DNA from: Brasenia schreberi
Lineage: Eukaryota > Streptophyta > Magnoliopsida > Nymphaeales > Cabombaceae
DNA length: 64,000 bases
Assembly (NCBI GenBank): GCA_036023115.1
Contig: JAYKKT010000089.1
Coordinates: forward strand, 16,300,501-16,364,500
Direction of reading: 5' to 3'
Numbering within the stretch: the first letter of the stretch is position 1; each line of letters begins with the position of its first letter. The translations under genes and the position numbers were made by a program. Shown here in pieces: positions 1-11,228 of this stretch. The notes beneath the pieces were generated by a model. The model was not told where the DNA came from. It did not search any database and saw nothing but the letters and a program-made list of their open reading frames with translations.

Positions 1-2463
1 TCCGCTCGTTCTTGAATGGGTGCCATTATCAGACACAAGGTCTCGTGGAACCCCAAATCGAGCCAAGATATTCCTCCGGATGAAAGCCACCACATATTGC
101 CCCATTACATTGGTTAGGGAAATGGCTACCACCCACTTGGAGAAATACTCCGTGGCTGCTAAAATAAATCGATGCCCATTCGAGGCCTTTGGAAATATTG
201 GGCCTATGATGTCAAACGCCCACATGGTAAATGGCCAGGGGCTGAGCACGGAATGCAATGCAGATGATGGGATATGAATGGCGTGCCCATGCACTTGACA
301 TGGATGACACTTCCTAACATGGTCGTGGCAATCCCTTTTCAGGGTGGACCAAAAATAGCCCCCTCTAAGTATTTTCACTGCCATCATCTTGGCATTTATA
401 AGACCTCCACATTCTCCATTGTGGAACTCGTGCATCACTATCCTAGCCTCCTCTAGGTCGATACACCTAAGCAGAATGCCGGTAAAACTTTTTTTGTATA
501 AGACCCCACCCAGAATGGTGTATCGGGTCGAAATCTTACGAATGAATGCCTTATCTTTGGATGTGGCATCCTCGGTGAATCCCCCATTTTCTTGAAATTG
601 TTTTATGTCATGAAACCAGGGTTTTTTAATAGACTCTGGGTTGTTTTGGCAAATATCCAAGTCGTGTGTGGATGGGTGGGGCACATGCCATATCTCCAAA
701 GATCTGGTCCCTAAAATGGGATCGACCTTCAGGGCTGAACCCAAGGAGGAGAGGGCATCGGCGATGCCATTGTCCTCTCTTCCTATGTGTGTGAGTTTAC
801 ACGACTAGAAGGATTGGACCAATCGAGTGGCCAACTCGTGATATGGAAGTAGTTTTTCATTACGTACTTGCCAAATTTTTAAAACCTGGTTTATGACAAG
901 GAGCGAATCTCCAAAGACCTCGATGCACGATACCCCTAGAGTTTTCGAAATCCATAAACCTTGTATGAGTGCTTCATACTCAGCTACGTTGTTGGAACAT
1001 TCGAAATCTAAGCGGACTGCTATGAGAATCTCGCCCTTTTCAGGGGAGATTAGGATGACCCCAGCACCAGCCCCTCGTTGGTTTCGTGCCCCATCGAAGT
1101 GCATCTTCCACACTTGGTTTTCGAAAGAGTTTGCCAAAATGTGGTTTTGAAAATGGTTTTGCAATATGCCTTCATCAGGCATTTCGATAAGAGTGGGATA
1201 TGCGTCCTCTAAGGGGAATTCAGCCACGTAATCTGCTAGGGCTTGCCCCTTAATGGAGATCTGGTGATGGTATTTCAGATCATACTCCATTAGAAGGAGT
1301 TGCCATTTGCCCAATCTACCCGTGAGAATGGGTTTTTCGAACAAGTGCTTGATTGGATCAAGCTTGGATACTATCCAGATCTCATGATCTAGGAAATAGT
1401 GTCTGAATTTCTGGCAGGCCCAGACTAGGGCCAAGCACGTCTTCTCCATGGCTTGATAATTTCGTTCATAAGCCAAGAGAGTTTTTGAAATATAGTAGAT
1501 GGCATACTCCTTATGGGTGTCATCGTCGTATTGAGCCAACAGGACTCCTAAAGCATTTGCATGCATGGAGATGTATAATAAAAGCGGTTTTCCTTGCTTT
1601 GGAGGATTCAAAATGGGGGGATTAACCAAGTATGCCTTCAGTCTCTCGAAGGACTTTTGGCATTCATCATCCCATAAGAATTTCGTGCCCTTCCTCAACA
1701 GTTAGTTGAAGGTTTCGCATCTAGTGGCCAGATTCGATATGAATCGGTGAACGGATTGTAATCGACCCTGGAGGCTACGGATTTGGGTGAGATTGGAGGG
1801 TGGAGCCATGTCTATGATGGCTCGACATTTAGAGGGGTCGACTTCTATTCCCCTTTGGCTCACCATAAAGCCTAGAAGCTTCCCTAATTCTACCCCGAAC
1901 ACACATTTTTTAGGGTTTAGCTTTACTTGGTAAAGCCTAAGCCTTTCGAAAATTTTTTGTAAACATTCGATATGGGTGCATCGGGTTTTGGACTTTCCCA
2001 AGAGATCATCTACATACACTTCTACAAGCTCATGAATTTGATCATGGAAGATCATGGTCATGGCTCGTTGGTATGTTGCGCCGGTATTTTTCAAACCAAA
2101 GGGCATGACTGTATAGCAGTACGTGCCCCATGGGGTTGTGAAGGCGGTCTTACCCTGATCTCGTGGACTTAGTTTGTTTTGATTATAGCCTGAATAGCCA
2201 TCCATGAATGAAAACATTTCATGATTTGCAGTACTATCGACTATCAAATCTATGTTTGGTAAAGGATAATTATCCTTTGGAGTGGCTTTATTCAGGTTTC
2301 TGAAATCGAAGCATATTCGAATTTTCCCATTGGTTTTTCGAACTACAACGATATTTGATAACCAATCAGAATACGCAATGGGTTTTATAAATCCGGCTTT
2401 TAGTAGATCTTCTAAAGCCTCTTTGACTTGCGTGTGTACATTCGGGTGTATTTTCCTAAGCTT
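1..2463 (-). pseudogene. pol: Element A pol, RT to integrase, degraded
   Basis: In minus-strand order the segment encodes RT (1702-2463; motifs FSFMDGYSGYNQ and EVYVDDLLGKSKT), the gypsy RNase H with the ERNYQAMEKTCLALVWA signature (about 1300-1698), a second RNase H beginning KMHFDGARNQRGAGAG (about 870-1110), and integrase (zinc finger near 260-420, then the catalytic core up to the edge). Breaks seen: TAA at 1699-1701 where copy B has a lysine codon, TAG at 805-807 where B has glutamine, and one base missing near position 22 just after the SDNGT catalytic motif. It would act in the cytoplasmic particle (reverse transcription) and nucleus (integration) if intact. Confidence 0.88.
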
Positions 2464-3170
2464 CTACTTTATGGGTTTTACACCTGCGTCTAAGGGAAGA
2501 CGATGCTCGACAATGCTGGGATCTATGCCCGGCATGTCTTCATACGTCCATGCAAACACATCTAAATAGGTTCGTAGAAATGCAATGAATGCTAACCTTT
2601 GGGTTTCATGTAAGCATGCGCCTATTTTGATGGTTTTGGGATTGGAATCATCCCCTAGGTTCACCTCTATGAAATCTCCTCCTATTGATTGGGAAGGTCT
2701 TTCAAAATCGAGAATTCTCTGAAATTCTGGGAGCTCAAAAGTGGGATCTTCCTCAAGGGGATCCACTTCTGGGCTTTGATCATTTTCGTGGGCTATAGAC
2801 CCGAGGGAATTTGATGCATGGTTTTCAAAATGACCTGGTTTTGTACTTGGATTTTTAAGTGATTTCAAAATTTTTGGTCTGGCTATGCCAATGACGTTTC
2901 TTTCGAAATCCTTTTCTTTTGCCAAAGTCCTACCAGGAGCAGCTATGTACAAAATCTTTTTGGTATTTTCCAAATTTTCAATTTTTTTTGGGTCTTTGTA
3001 AAACAAGAACTTTGGGAACTATACAAAGCACTCTTTTTTCGAGTTTTTGTATTTCCATTATTTTTGGTTTTTCTTGTTTTTTGATTTTTTTGATTTTAAG
3101 CTTTTCAAAAGTTTTTGTATTTTTAGAAAAGGGATCTTCCGTCATACCTATAAAGGGAAAACACTATGGG
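2464..3170 (-). pseudogene. Element A linker between protease and RT
   Basis: This is a Lys/Glu-rich spacer (KKIENLENTKK, then an acidic part around EVDPLEEDPTFELPEF) followed by the conserved stretch AFLRTYLDVFAWTYEDMPG that precedes RT in this lineage. It ends at a TAG (2464-2466) placed just after GVKPIK; element B has a TAG at the same spot, element D has a CAA. One indel near 3007-3040 puts it out of frame with the protease upstream. The 5' end holds the intron-end-like signature described separately (3148-3176). Confidence 0.75.
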
Positions 3171-4625
3171 TTAGACTCGGAATAGGAGATCTAAATCGTA
3201 GGTCTCTTCTAAGGCAGGCTCCGGGGCACCCTTGACCCAGGTGGTCACAGGGGGTGGCTCCGGCAGTATTCGGGGAGTATAGCCGATCCCATATCGGCTT
3301 GGGTTGGCCCTAGGAAGGATGGGCTCTAGGAGACCCTGGTTCTGTGCTCCTAGACTCTTGTAGGACGTGTAGCCCATGTTTAACAACATGTTCCATGACT
3401 TTTTGTTTTTCGAAAAAGTTGGATACAAGTCGTGGTCCTGGAACATGCTATCATCCATATTGTGCTCATATGGCCTCTTGTCCAGGGGCTTTGGAAATAG
3501 GGAATGCTTGGGTTTTCCTAGAAGGATTAAAGTCGGGAGGGGGCCTGCTTTGGGCGGCCCCTTCACACATACAACCTTCCTAGGGTTGTTTAACACGAGT
3601 CGAGGTGGCTCAACCATAATTTGCCCTAGGTTAGCCTCATGGGCCTGGGAGCTTGATAAACAAGGGGAGTTTATGATCCCCTGAAGCTGTGGGTGACTCT
3701 CACCTAGGATCACTACGACCTGGTCCCTAAAAGGGATCTTGACACACCTGTGGAAGGTGGTTGGCACAGCGCACAAACTGTGTATCCACGGTCTTCCCAA
3801 CAACAGGTTATAATGGGGGTGGATGTCCAAAACATGGAACACCCCCGTGTGTTCGATCCCTCCTGTTTCCATTGGGAGTTCGATGGATCCTAAAGGTCTA
3901 GACGCATTCCCATCGTATCTAGTGATAATGATGGGGCTTGGGTTCACCGAAGTCAAGGTGACTCCGATTTTGTATGCCACATGAAGTGGAAGGATGTTGA
4001 GCCCTCCTCCACCATCGACTAGGCACCTGTCCAGAGAGTGGTTGTTTCGAACCACCTCGATATGCAAGGCCTGGTTATGGGTTTCATAGGGTCTATCTAC
4101 ATCATCTTCTGAGAAAGTGATGGGCGATTTTGCTCCTAATAAAGCCACTTGGGCAGACAAGGATTCCGGACTTATGTTCGAATCAACCTTGGCCCTTTCT
4201 AGAATTTTCTCTAATACAAGTCTATGCCTAGGTGAGGTTTTTATAAGCTCTAAGATAGACATGTGAATAGGAATCTTTGAAAGGTGGTTTTCGAAGTCAT
4301 AAGGATTTAGGATGACTTTGTCCTTATCTACTTTTGGCAGAACACTGGGGTTACATGCTTTTGAGGGGCCAGGCACACTGACCACCTTTTGAGCACCTTG
4401 AAGGTGTGGGGGTTGATAGATCCTCCTGGATCTAGTGACTTCCCCCACGACCAGCCTAGGGTTCGTGCTAAATTTGGCTCTAAGGATGAGCTGAGGAGAA
4501 CCTTGGATTTTCAAAACTGGTTTTACCGGGGTTTCCACTTTTGGTGGTCCCCGAATGACGACTTGGGCGGGCTTCTTGTATAGTACAAGAATGGGCACAC
4601 AAGTAGGTCGACCAGGTTCTGGTTT
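3171..4625 (-). pseudogene. Element A aspartic protease with G-patch-like tail
   Basis: The longest frame (475 codons) carries the protease: the active-site region reads RCLVDGGGGLNILPLHVAY and the C-terminal hallmark LLGRPWIHSL follows about 85 residues later. After it comes a segment NMLLNMGYTSYKSLG with a following glycine-containing stretch, which looks like a G-patch, a glycine-rich RNA-binding module also found after the protease of some retroviruses. The frame ends in DLLFRV followed by TAA, as in copies B and D. The N-terminal side is separated from gag by TAA at 4626-4628, where B has CAA. The protease would cut the Gag-Pol polyprotein. Confidence 0.82.
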
Positions 4626-6040
4626 TTACACTAGTTCCTTAGAAATGGTGAGGGTACATACCTCCTTTCCTTTCCCACTGCCACTGGCGTGCTTGGGAAA
4701 GGGTTCCTTGAAGATAGCTTGAGGTGGCTCATGTTCCGCAATGACCTGGAGCCAGCCTTCTGCTATCAAGTTCTCAATTTTATTTAAGAGGGAGAAGCAG
4801 CGTTTGGTATCATAGCCTTTGAGCCGATGATACTTACAAAATCGATTTAAATACCCCCCTTTGGAAGTGACTCCTTCAGGGATTTCAGGGAGTTCTATCA
4901 TGCCCTGGGCAAGTAGGAGGTCTAGGACCTCCGACACAGGTTGCCCCAGCGGAGTGTACTCCCGTTTTTCAACCGGTTTTTGAAAGTTTCGCTCACTCTT
5001 ATTTTCTAACTTTTCAAAATTTTTGGAAGTACCCGCCACGCCTAGATCCACCCGGACATTGGCGATTTTATGGGGCTTTGCCCTTTGTCCATCGTGGGTA
5101 GCCCGTATGTGATGGGCTTTTCCAAGCGGGTTTTGGAAACGGCACTTCCTTTCCACAAGTGATCGTTTGTCCCTTTTCGCAAGTTGGTTTCGAAAAGGGA
5201 GGCCTTTTTGATCAACTTATGGAAAGTTGAGATCTCATGGAGCGAGAGAAGGGTTTTTAACTCGCTTTTAAAGTTATCCAGGATGAGCATGACTGCGCAT
5301 CCTTCGGATATGGGCTCTCGCACTTGGCCCAAAAGCGACCTCCATCTTATAATGAAGGCATGTATGTCTTCGTTCATGCCTTGATTTGTATCCCTTAAGG
5401 TATTCAGAGTCGGCGTGACTTCTACGTTGTGTGCAAATCTTTGCATGAAGCAGTTCGCTAACTCTTCAAAAGTAGTGAACTGGCTTAAGTCGTAGGAAGC
5501 CAGCCATTTGGCAGCTGTGACTTTAAGGGATAAAGGGAACCAATACACCCATTTCATCGAGTCCTTTTTCTTCTTATGGGCTCGACGCAAGAAAAGCTGC
5601 AAGTGAGACCTTGGGTCTCCCATGCCATCATACCGATGGAAGTTCGGTATTTCATCGTCACTGTCTGTTTCGTAATCCATAGGAAGGAAATCAGACAGGG
5701 CGTAGCTTCTTTTCTCTTTATTCTACCCTTTCAGCAACTACTATAGGGCTTTACGGTCCTTTTGTGTGAAGGACTCGTGGTATTGGTTGCCTTCCATTAC
5801 GGAGGCCTCTTTGTGCTTGCGAGGTTTTTCAGATTTCTTTTTAGGCCTTTGTTCACCGTTTGATGAACATGAATCGCCTACTTCAGCCTCTTGGCTGAGA
5901 GCATCGATTTTGGCCTCAAACTCCCTTCTCAAGTCCTCGATTTCATCTAGTTTTATTTTGTTTTGGAAAATCCTCCTAGAGTGAGAACTTGATGCGCATG
6001 AGCCTTGGCTCGACACTTCACTTGGATTGGATTTTGACAT
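4626..6040 (-). pseudogene. gag: Element A gag (capsid and zinc knuckle), degraded
   Basis: The frame starts at the ATG at 6040 (MSKSNPSEVSS). It contains the retrotransposon gag capsid region (KKKKDSMKWVYWFPLSLK to about LFETNLRKG) and near its C terminus a modified zinc knuckle (FCKYHRLKGYDTKRCFSLL). It is broken by three TAG codons within a few codons (5724-5726, 5738-5740, 5741-5743), each where copy B has CAG, and by a one-base loss near 5090 that explains the overlap of two frames at 5042-5156. Gag forms the particle that packages the element RNA. Confidence 0.85.
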
Positions 6041-6160
6041 GCTTTTCAAGCTTTTTCAAAATGTCCTAAGTACAAGCAAAGAAAACAAGTTAAAATGACA
6101 CCTTTTACAAAATTTTCGCAAGACTTCTACTTAAAAACTCGATCTTTTGAAAGGCTCACG

Positions 6161-6177
6161 TCCCACCGGGCGTGCCA
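6161..6177 (-). other. Element A primer-binding site
   Basis: The minus strand reads TGGCACGCCCGGTGGGA, separated from the LTR end by five bases (GAGAT). TGG complements the CCA of a tRNA 3' end. The same 17-mer is present in B, C, D and E. I could not decide which tRNA is the primer. Confidence 0.8.
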
Positions 6178-6182
6178 ATCTC

Positions 6183-7701
6183 TGTAGACGCGCGAAAATC
6201 CCCGCCTCTCACCTTTTTAGGGCTCGGAGCGGATCCTCTCGTGTGTCTAAGGCCTATTTATGCAAACAAGGCGTGCCAGCTAGCTTACCTAAGCTAGCGA
6301 AGATATATTTAACACTGACTTCTAATCGTGGCGACTGTGAGCAAGTGAGCTCTTGTCGTCGCAGACCTTCTTGCACCGATGCGCAAGGGTCAGTCTGTAT
6401 GCTTTGCAAAAAATCGAGTTTTGGGATAGAAAGCCTACGAAGCGGTTCGAGGTGTCTAATTCGGGTCTTTTAGATGCAGTTGCATATTTTAGATCACGTG
6501 GATTTGCACGTGCCTAAGTCTTTTCTTTTATCCCTTTTCGGGCCACTTAGTTTGTGTGTTATGAACACTCCACTACATTGGCGAATTCGAGCGGGGCTTG
6601 CTTTGATGCAATATGCGTCCTACCTCGTGGTATAGCATAGATGCAATGCAAACTCATGCTACTCCAAAGGGAAAACCCGAATGTAAAGACAATACTGAAG
6701 GGAAATAACCGAAGGGAAATGACTTGAAATATAAATGCCGAAGGGAGATATGTATATAGAGTATGTATATGAGCCCTTATTCGGGTCTTGCAAATAAGAG
6801 CGAAGGCTCAATTTGGGTGCGTGCTTGAATTGAAAGACTTACACACACGACATGAAATTAAACCCAAATATAAATTGCAGTATGGCCTTAACTAAGGTCT
6901 TGGGAATAAGAGCGAAAGCTCAATGTGTGTGAGTGCTTGAATTGAAGTACTACGCACACAACATGAAATGAAACCCAAATATAACTGCAATAGGCCTTGA
7001 CTAAGGTCTTGGGAGTAAGAGCGAAAGCTCAATGTGTGTGAGAGTGCTTGAATTGAAAGACTTACACACACGACATGAAATGAAACCCAAATAGTATAGG
7101 TCGGCCCTTACTTGGGTCTTTCAAATAAGAGCGAAGGCTCAATGTGTGTGAGAGTGCTTGAATTGAAAGACTTACCCACACGACATGAAATGAAACCCAA
7201 ATAGTATAGGTCGGCCCTTACTTGGGTCTTTCAAATAAGAGCGAAGGCTCAATGTGTGTGAGAGTGCTTGAATTGAAAGACTTACCCACACGACATGAAA
7301 TGAAACCCAAATAGTATAGGTTGGCCCTTACTTGGGTCTTTCAAATAAGAGCGAAGGCTCAATGTGTGTGAGTGTTTGAATTGAAAGACAACACACCCAA
7401 CTTAAGCAAAACCCTACAAAAATGAAAGTATATGTATATACTTATGTATTAGGTGCTGATTAGGCCCGTGTGTGTTCAAAATCGTGCACAACTAAGAGAG
7501 TGCACGTGTGTGGGTGTGCCAAGCCACGTTATTACAAGGTGTTGGCCTGCTGCAAATGTGATTTGAAATATGAAGTTTAAAACATATATACAGGGTTGTC
7601 TGGAAGGCTCCTGGGTTTCCAAACCCAAAATGGCCCATTGGGGCTGCTTGTACAAAAACCAGGTTTGTTTAAGAAATTCGTGGGATTTCGGGTTGTTTAC
7701 A
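6183..7701 (-). repeat. Element A 5' LTR, family 1, with large internal deletion
   Basis: On the plus strand it runs from TGTAGACGCGCG to TTGTTTACA, that is TG...CA on the minus strand. It is 1.5 kb against about 3.3 kb for complete copies. Most of U3 and the leader are missing between about 7540 and 7570, where a short remnant of the mid-LTR (GTTGGCCTGCTGCAAATG) sits between two break points. The U5 hairpins (6279-6298) and tandem array survive. Confidence 0.85.
6775..7385 (-). repeat. 110-bp tandem array in LTR of A
   Basis: About six units with a period near 110 bp. Each carries AAGAGCGAAGGCTCAA (or AAAGCTC), CTTGAATTGAAAGAC, ACACACGACATGAAAT and a short inverted repeat around CTTACTTGGG or ACTAAGGTC. 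The same array, with varying copy number, is in every family-1 LTR here. Confidence 0.85.
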
Positions 7702-7705
7702 ATGG

Positions 7706-8220
7706 GCCCCTACTCGGGTCTTGCGAATAAGAGCGAAGGCTCAATGTGGGTGCATGCTTGAATTGAAAGACTTACACACACGACATAAAATTAAACCCAA
7801 ATATAAATTGCAGTATGGCCTTGACTAAGGTCTTGGGAGTAAGAGCGAAAGCTCAATGTGTGTGAGAGTGCTTGAATTGAAAGACTTACACACACGACAT
7901 GAAATGAAACCCAAATAGTATAGGTCGGCCCTTACTTGGGTCTTTCAAATAAGAGCGAAAGCTCAATGTGTGTGAGAGTGCTTGAATTGAAAGACTTACA
8001 CACACGACATGAAATGAAACCCAAATAGTACAGGTCGGCCCTTACTTGGGTCTTTCAAATAAGAGCGAAAGCTCAATGTGTGTGAGAGTGCTTGAATTGA
8101 AAGACTTACGCACACGACATGAAATGAAACCCAAATAGTATAGGTCGGCCCTTACTTGGGTCTTTCAAATAAGAGCGAAGGCTCAATGTGTGTGAGTGCT
8201 TGAATTGAAAGACAACGCAC
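7706..8220 (-). repeat. 110-bp tandem array in split LTR
   Basis: Five units of the family-1 U5 tandem array, with period near 110 bp. The motif AAGAGCGAAAGCTCAATGTGTG recurs in each. Confidence 0.85.
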
Positions 8221-8444
8221 CCAACTTAAGCAAAACCCTACAAAAATGAAAGTATATGTATATACTTATGTATTAGGGGCTGATTAGGCCCGTGTGTGTT
8301 CAAAATCGTGCACAACTAAGAGAGTGCACGTGTGTGGGTGTGCCAAGCCACGTTATTACAAGCGGGGGGAGACTATGCTCCGTTATTACAACCCCGTATC
8401 GAATTGAATCTCAAGCAAGTATACAACTAAAGACTGAGTTAGGC

Positions 8445-8896
8445 ACTTACTAATAGCTGGTCCATAGATGCCTTGCTTGAGCGTGGGCTTGGCCTTCGCC
8501 TTGGGCTGCAAAAGGGAGCTCCGCGAGGTTGAACGACAAGGGGTGCTGGCCGGGTGCCTTGAAGGTGGCCGGCTGCTAGCAAGGGTGTCGCCTTGACGTG
8601 TGGGATTAAAGGGGCTAGGTAAGGTCACTAGGGGAATATGGCACTAAGGGAATGAGCTAGCAAGGAGAGGGTGATGGCTGGCGGATGGCTGGCCAAATGA
8701 AGGGGTAACAGTCGGTTGGGGTGGCCGACTAAGGGAGTTTGGTGGTGGCGGGTATTTAGGGAGCCATGGTTTCGGTTGAGTGAGAGGGGTGGCGGCGAGT
8801 GGAAGGGCTGATGTTAGGGTGGTAGGGGAGTGGATTAGGTGGTTTAGAGTGGAGAGGGAGTGAAGAGGTGGCAAGATAGGATGTAGGGGGGCTTAC
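8445..8896 (-). other. Exon-like segment and two splice-donor-like sites in LTR leader
   Basis: On the minus strand a GTAAGC donor-like site lies at 8896-8891 (after CACCCG) and a GTAAGT at 8450-8445 (after CTATTA). Both are kept at homologous places in the other complete LTRs. The open segment just upstream of the second one (8628-8451) is rich in Pro, Ser and Arg. Function is inferred only from conservation. Confidence 0.45.
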
Positions 8897-9102
8897 CGGG
8901 TGAAGAAGAGGGTGGTGCTCGGCTGGAAGGAAGTTGGGCAGGCGGTGGCGTTTGGCTGGAAGGTGGTGGTGTAGGTGGTGGTGCAGGTGGTGGGGGGATG
9001 TGGAGCAGGTGGAGTAGGTGGAGCAGGTTGGGGAAGTGGAGGACCCGGCTCGGCTTGGGGAAGGCGGCTTGATGATGAAACCTGCCCCCAAGGGGGGGGG
9101 GA

Positions 9103-9110
9103 TTTATATA
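9103..9110 (-). promoter_or_regulatory. TATA box of split family-1 LTR
   Basis: The minus strand reads CCCTATATAAATCCCCCC. The same place in other family-1 LTRs has TATTTAAA followed by a C run. It sits between the telomere-like U3 block and the pyrimidine-rich leader, where an LTR promoter is expected. Confidence 0.6.
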
Positions 9111-9234
9111 GGGCTGGGTAGGTCGGTTAGGGCTGGGTTTGGGGTAGTGGTTAGGTGGTTTAGGTAGGGTGGTATGATAATAAGGTGGGCTGGAAAGGGT
9201 AGGGCCAGATATTTTAGATACAAGTGGTTTGGGT

Positions 9235-9510
9235 AGGTTGTGGGCTAGGGGTGGTTTAGGGGTTTAGGGTTTGGTTAGGTGGGTGGGTTCTAGGGTGAGG
9301 TTTAGTGAGCTAGGTTAGGTGATTAGGCTAGGATTAGGCTAGGTTTAGGGAATTTAACCAAGGTTTAGGGAAGGATTAGGGAAGTGGGTTAGGTGATTAG
9401 GTTGGGATTAGGCCGGGATTAGGGAAGTAGGTAAGGTGATTAGGTTCAGATTAGGGGCGGATTAGGGTGGAAGGCTAGGATTAGGTATTTTGGGTTAGGT
9501 TTAGGTGAAG
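9235..9510 (-). repeat. Telomere-like degenerate TTAGG repeats in U3
   Basis: The plus strand is dominated by TTAGGGTTTAGG, GATTAGG and GGTTAGG words with few Cs, resembling degenerated plant telomere repeat (TTTAGGG). The block occurs at the same LTR position in the other copies, so it belongs to the element and is not a chromosome end. Confidence 0.7.
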
Positions 9511-10462
9511 GAGCTCCCTTTTCATGGCCCATAGACTTTAACCACATCATGTTGGTGCAGCCCTAGGTTAGGTTTTGGCTAATTACAAGCTTAAACCCAC
9601 TCAATTAGGCTAACCCACATGATTAACCCCAAACTTGACACACAAGTCAAGCTTACTTACAACCACACTTGATCTTATCCACCCCCCCCCCCCACTCTCT
9701 CTCATGCCCATAATCCCACGTGAATTTCAAGTGGGCCCCACCTCCATTTATGAGAAGGTGATGTGGGCCATGGATATGGATATTGGATTGGATTTTTGAA
9801 TCCAAATCCAAGTCCATACATGGGTTTGGATTGGGATCTGGATATATATGGTCCAGTACCAATCCAAACTGAACTCTGACTCCTTCGAGCTGTGTTCGAA
9901 ACGAACGGTTTGTGCGGGGCCTGACAGCATCAGTGCTCCGTCTGCATTGGGTCTTCGCCAACATGATCGTCCGCCTCTGTTTTCGCCTTCCGGAGATGAC
10001 TTCAAACAAGGTTTCGAGGATAACAGGGTCTTGGACGTTCGAGATCCTGGGGGTGTGAATTTGATACAAGAGTTGTTGTGCCGGGCTTGACATGTGCTCC
10101 GGTTCCGGGCTTTTCTTAGCTCTCCTGGTCCTGTCTGGATTAGGCCAAGCTGCTTCGGGGTTCCAAAACATGTTTTTAAAAAGGTTTTAAAAGCCATATT
10201 GTATGTTTTCGAAATACAGAGTTTAAAACATATGTACAGGGTTGTCTGGAAGGCTCCTGGGTTTCCAGACTCAAAATAGCCCTTTGGGGCTGCTTTTACA
10301 AAACCAGGTTGTTTCAAGGAATTCATGGGATTTTCGGGTGTTTACAACCTTTTATTTGGCATGAAATGGAGAAGCCATCTTGCCCACAACATCAGCCCAC
10401 ATCTTGCCCACAACATCAGCCCACGTTTTACAAAAAGGGGAGAGGTCCAGCCCCCTTTGTTG

Positions 10463-10464
<2 letters not shown>

Positions 10465-10515
<51 letters not shown>
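10465..10515. repeat. (CT)n microsatellite
   Basis: About 25 perfect CT dinucleotides. They lie just downstream of the F LTR TATA box, so transcripts would begin near a (GA)n tract. Confidence 0.95.
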
Positions 10516-10518
<3 letters not shown>

Positions 10519-10571
10519 CCCAAGTGAAATGGAGAATCTTGTGAACCTCTTGCCAGCCAGCCCCTCACGTC

Positions 10572-10579
10572 CTTTTATA
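10572..10579 (-). promoter_or_regulatory. TATA box of family-2 LTR (element F)
   Basis: Minus strand GCTCTATAAAAGGACG. Element D's 3' LTR has CCTATAAAAATACATG in the same context (21241-21233), so the site is conserved in the family. Confidence 0.6.
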
Positions 10580-11228
10580 GAGCTTGAACTTGGATATGGA
10601 TCCTGGTTTGGTTCTGAAATCCGGATCCAATCCAAGTCTTGTTTGGATCTGGTTCTTGGATCTGGATATGGATATTTGGATCTAGATTCGATCCAAAATT
10701 TTCTCTTCTTCCGTCCTTCCTAGCATTTCGAGCCGGACGCTTTGTGCGGGCCCTGAGTTCATCAACGCTCCATCTTATGCTAGGTTTTTCCCAATTTCGT
10801 CGTCCGAGCTCCTTTTCACCTTTCTGAACTCTGTTTCAACTAATTCTTCTTGTTTTTTATTTGAATTGCTCGTGATTTCAGGGGTACTTTTCGCTTGGCC
10901 TTCGATGCTTCCGGCTTGAAGTCCATTTGAGGCCTGGGCTCCTCTTTTGCCTTTGAAATTTGCTTTTCATTAGGTTGGGCTTGATCTTTGAGCTTTTGAA
11001 TCTCTTTTGCAGTTGCTTTGAGCCAGGCTTCACCTGTTCATCTAAGCTTTTACAGAAATGGGACTTTCGTCCACTTTTGAGAATTTCATGTTTTAAACAG
11101 GGTTCGAAAACAGAGGTTTGAAGTATTTGAGCTCCTGGGTTTTCGAAAATTCCAATTTTGGCTTTTTGAGCTTATTTTCGAACTAGGCATTTGGTTTTGC
11201 AAAATTTTTGGATTTTGGGGTGTTTACA

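Larger units (their letters stand above)
1..7701 (-). mobile_element. Element A: Tat-like Ty3/gypsy LTR retrotransposon, 3' part beyond the window
   Basis: Read on the minus strand the order is 5' LTR (7701-6183), primer-binding site, gag, protease, RT, two RNase H domains and integrase; the window edge cuts the integrase. The 3' LTR must lie to the left. The five bases after the LTR (ATGGG, 7702-7706) are the candidate target-site duplication, because sequence resumes there in the middle of another LTR of the same family. Every open reading frame is broken, so the copy is dead. Lineage is inferred from the dual RNase H and the long LTR. Confidence 0.9.
7702..10346 (-). mobile_element. Older family-1 LTR split by element A
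   Basis: The sequence resumes part way through U5 (ATGGGCCCCTACTCGG) and continues through the tandem array, leader, TATA region and U3 to the terminus GGGTGTTTACA at 10346. The missing terminal ~0.6 kb should lie on the far side of A, outside the window. Element F sequence continues at 10347, so this LTR was inserted in F's 3' LTR; the target duplication there would begin ACCTT. Whether it is a solo LTR or the end of a full element cannot be told. Confidence 0.75.
10347..11228 (-). repeat. Element F 3' LTR remnant (U3 and promoter)
   Basis: It is homologous to D's 3' LTR at 21200-21757 (for example the GCGGGCCCTGA and GTCGTCCGAGCTCC words) and ends GGGGTGTTTACA at 11228. The minus strand holds TATAAAAG at 10579-10572, the probable promoter. 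Below it come a (CT)n run and a twofold repeat of a 23-24 bp word (CTTGCCCACAACATCAGCCC, 10378-10425). Confidence 0.75.

Noticed and set aside
9235..9510. Possible true telomere or interstitial telomere
   Set aside because: Repeats are degenerate and occur at the same position in several LTRs, so they are element sequence.
6183..10346. A single 4.2-kb LTR for element A
   Set aside because: An LTR terminus lies at 7701 and the array restarts after it, so two LTRs are nested.
10309..10723. Overlapping frames on both strands with long Ser-Leu or Arg-Glu runs
   Set aside because: They are translations of the (CT)n microsatellite inside an LTR; no conserved start or homologue.
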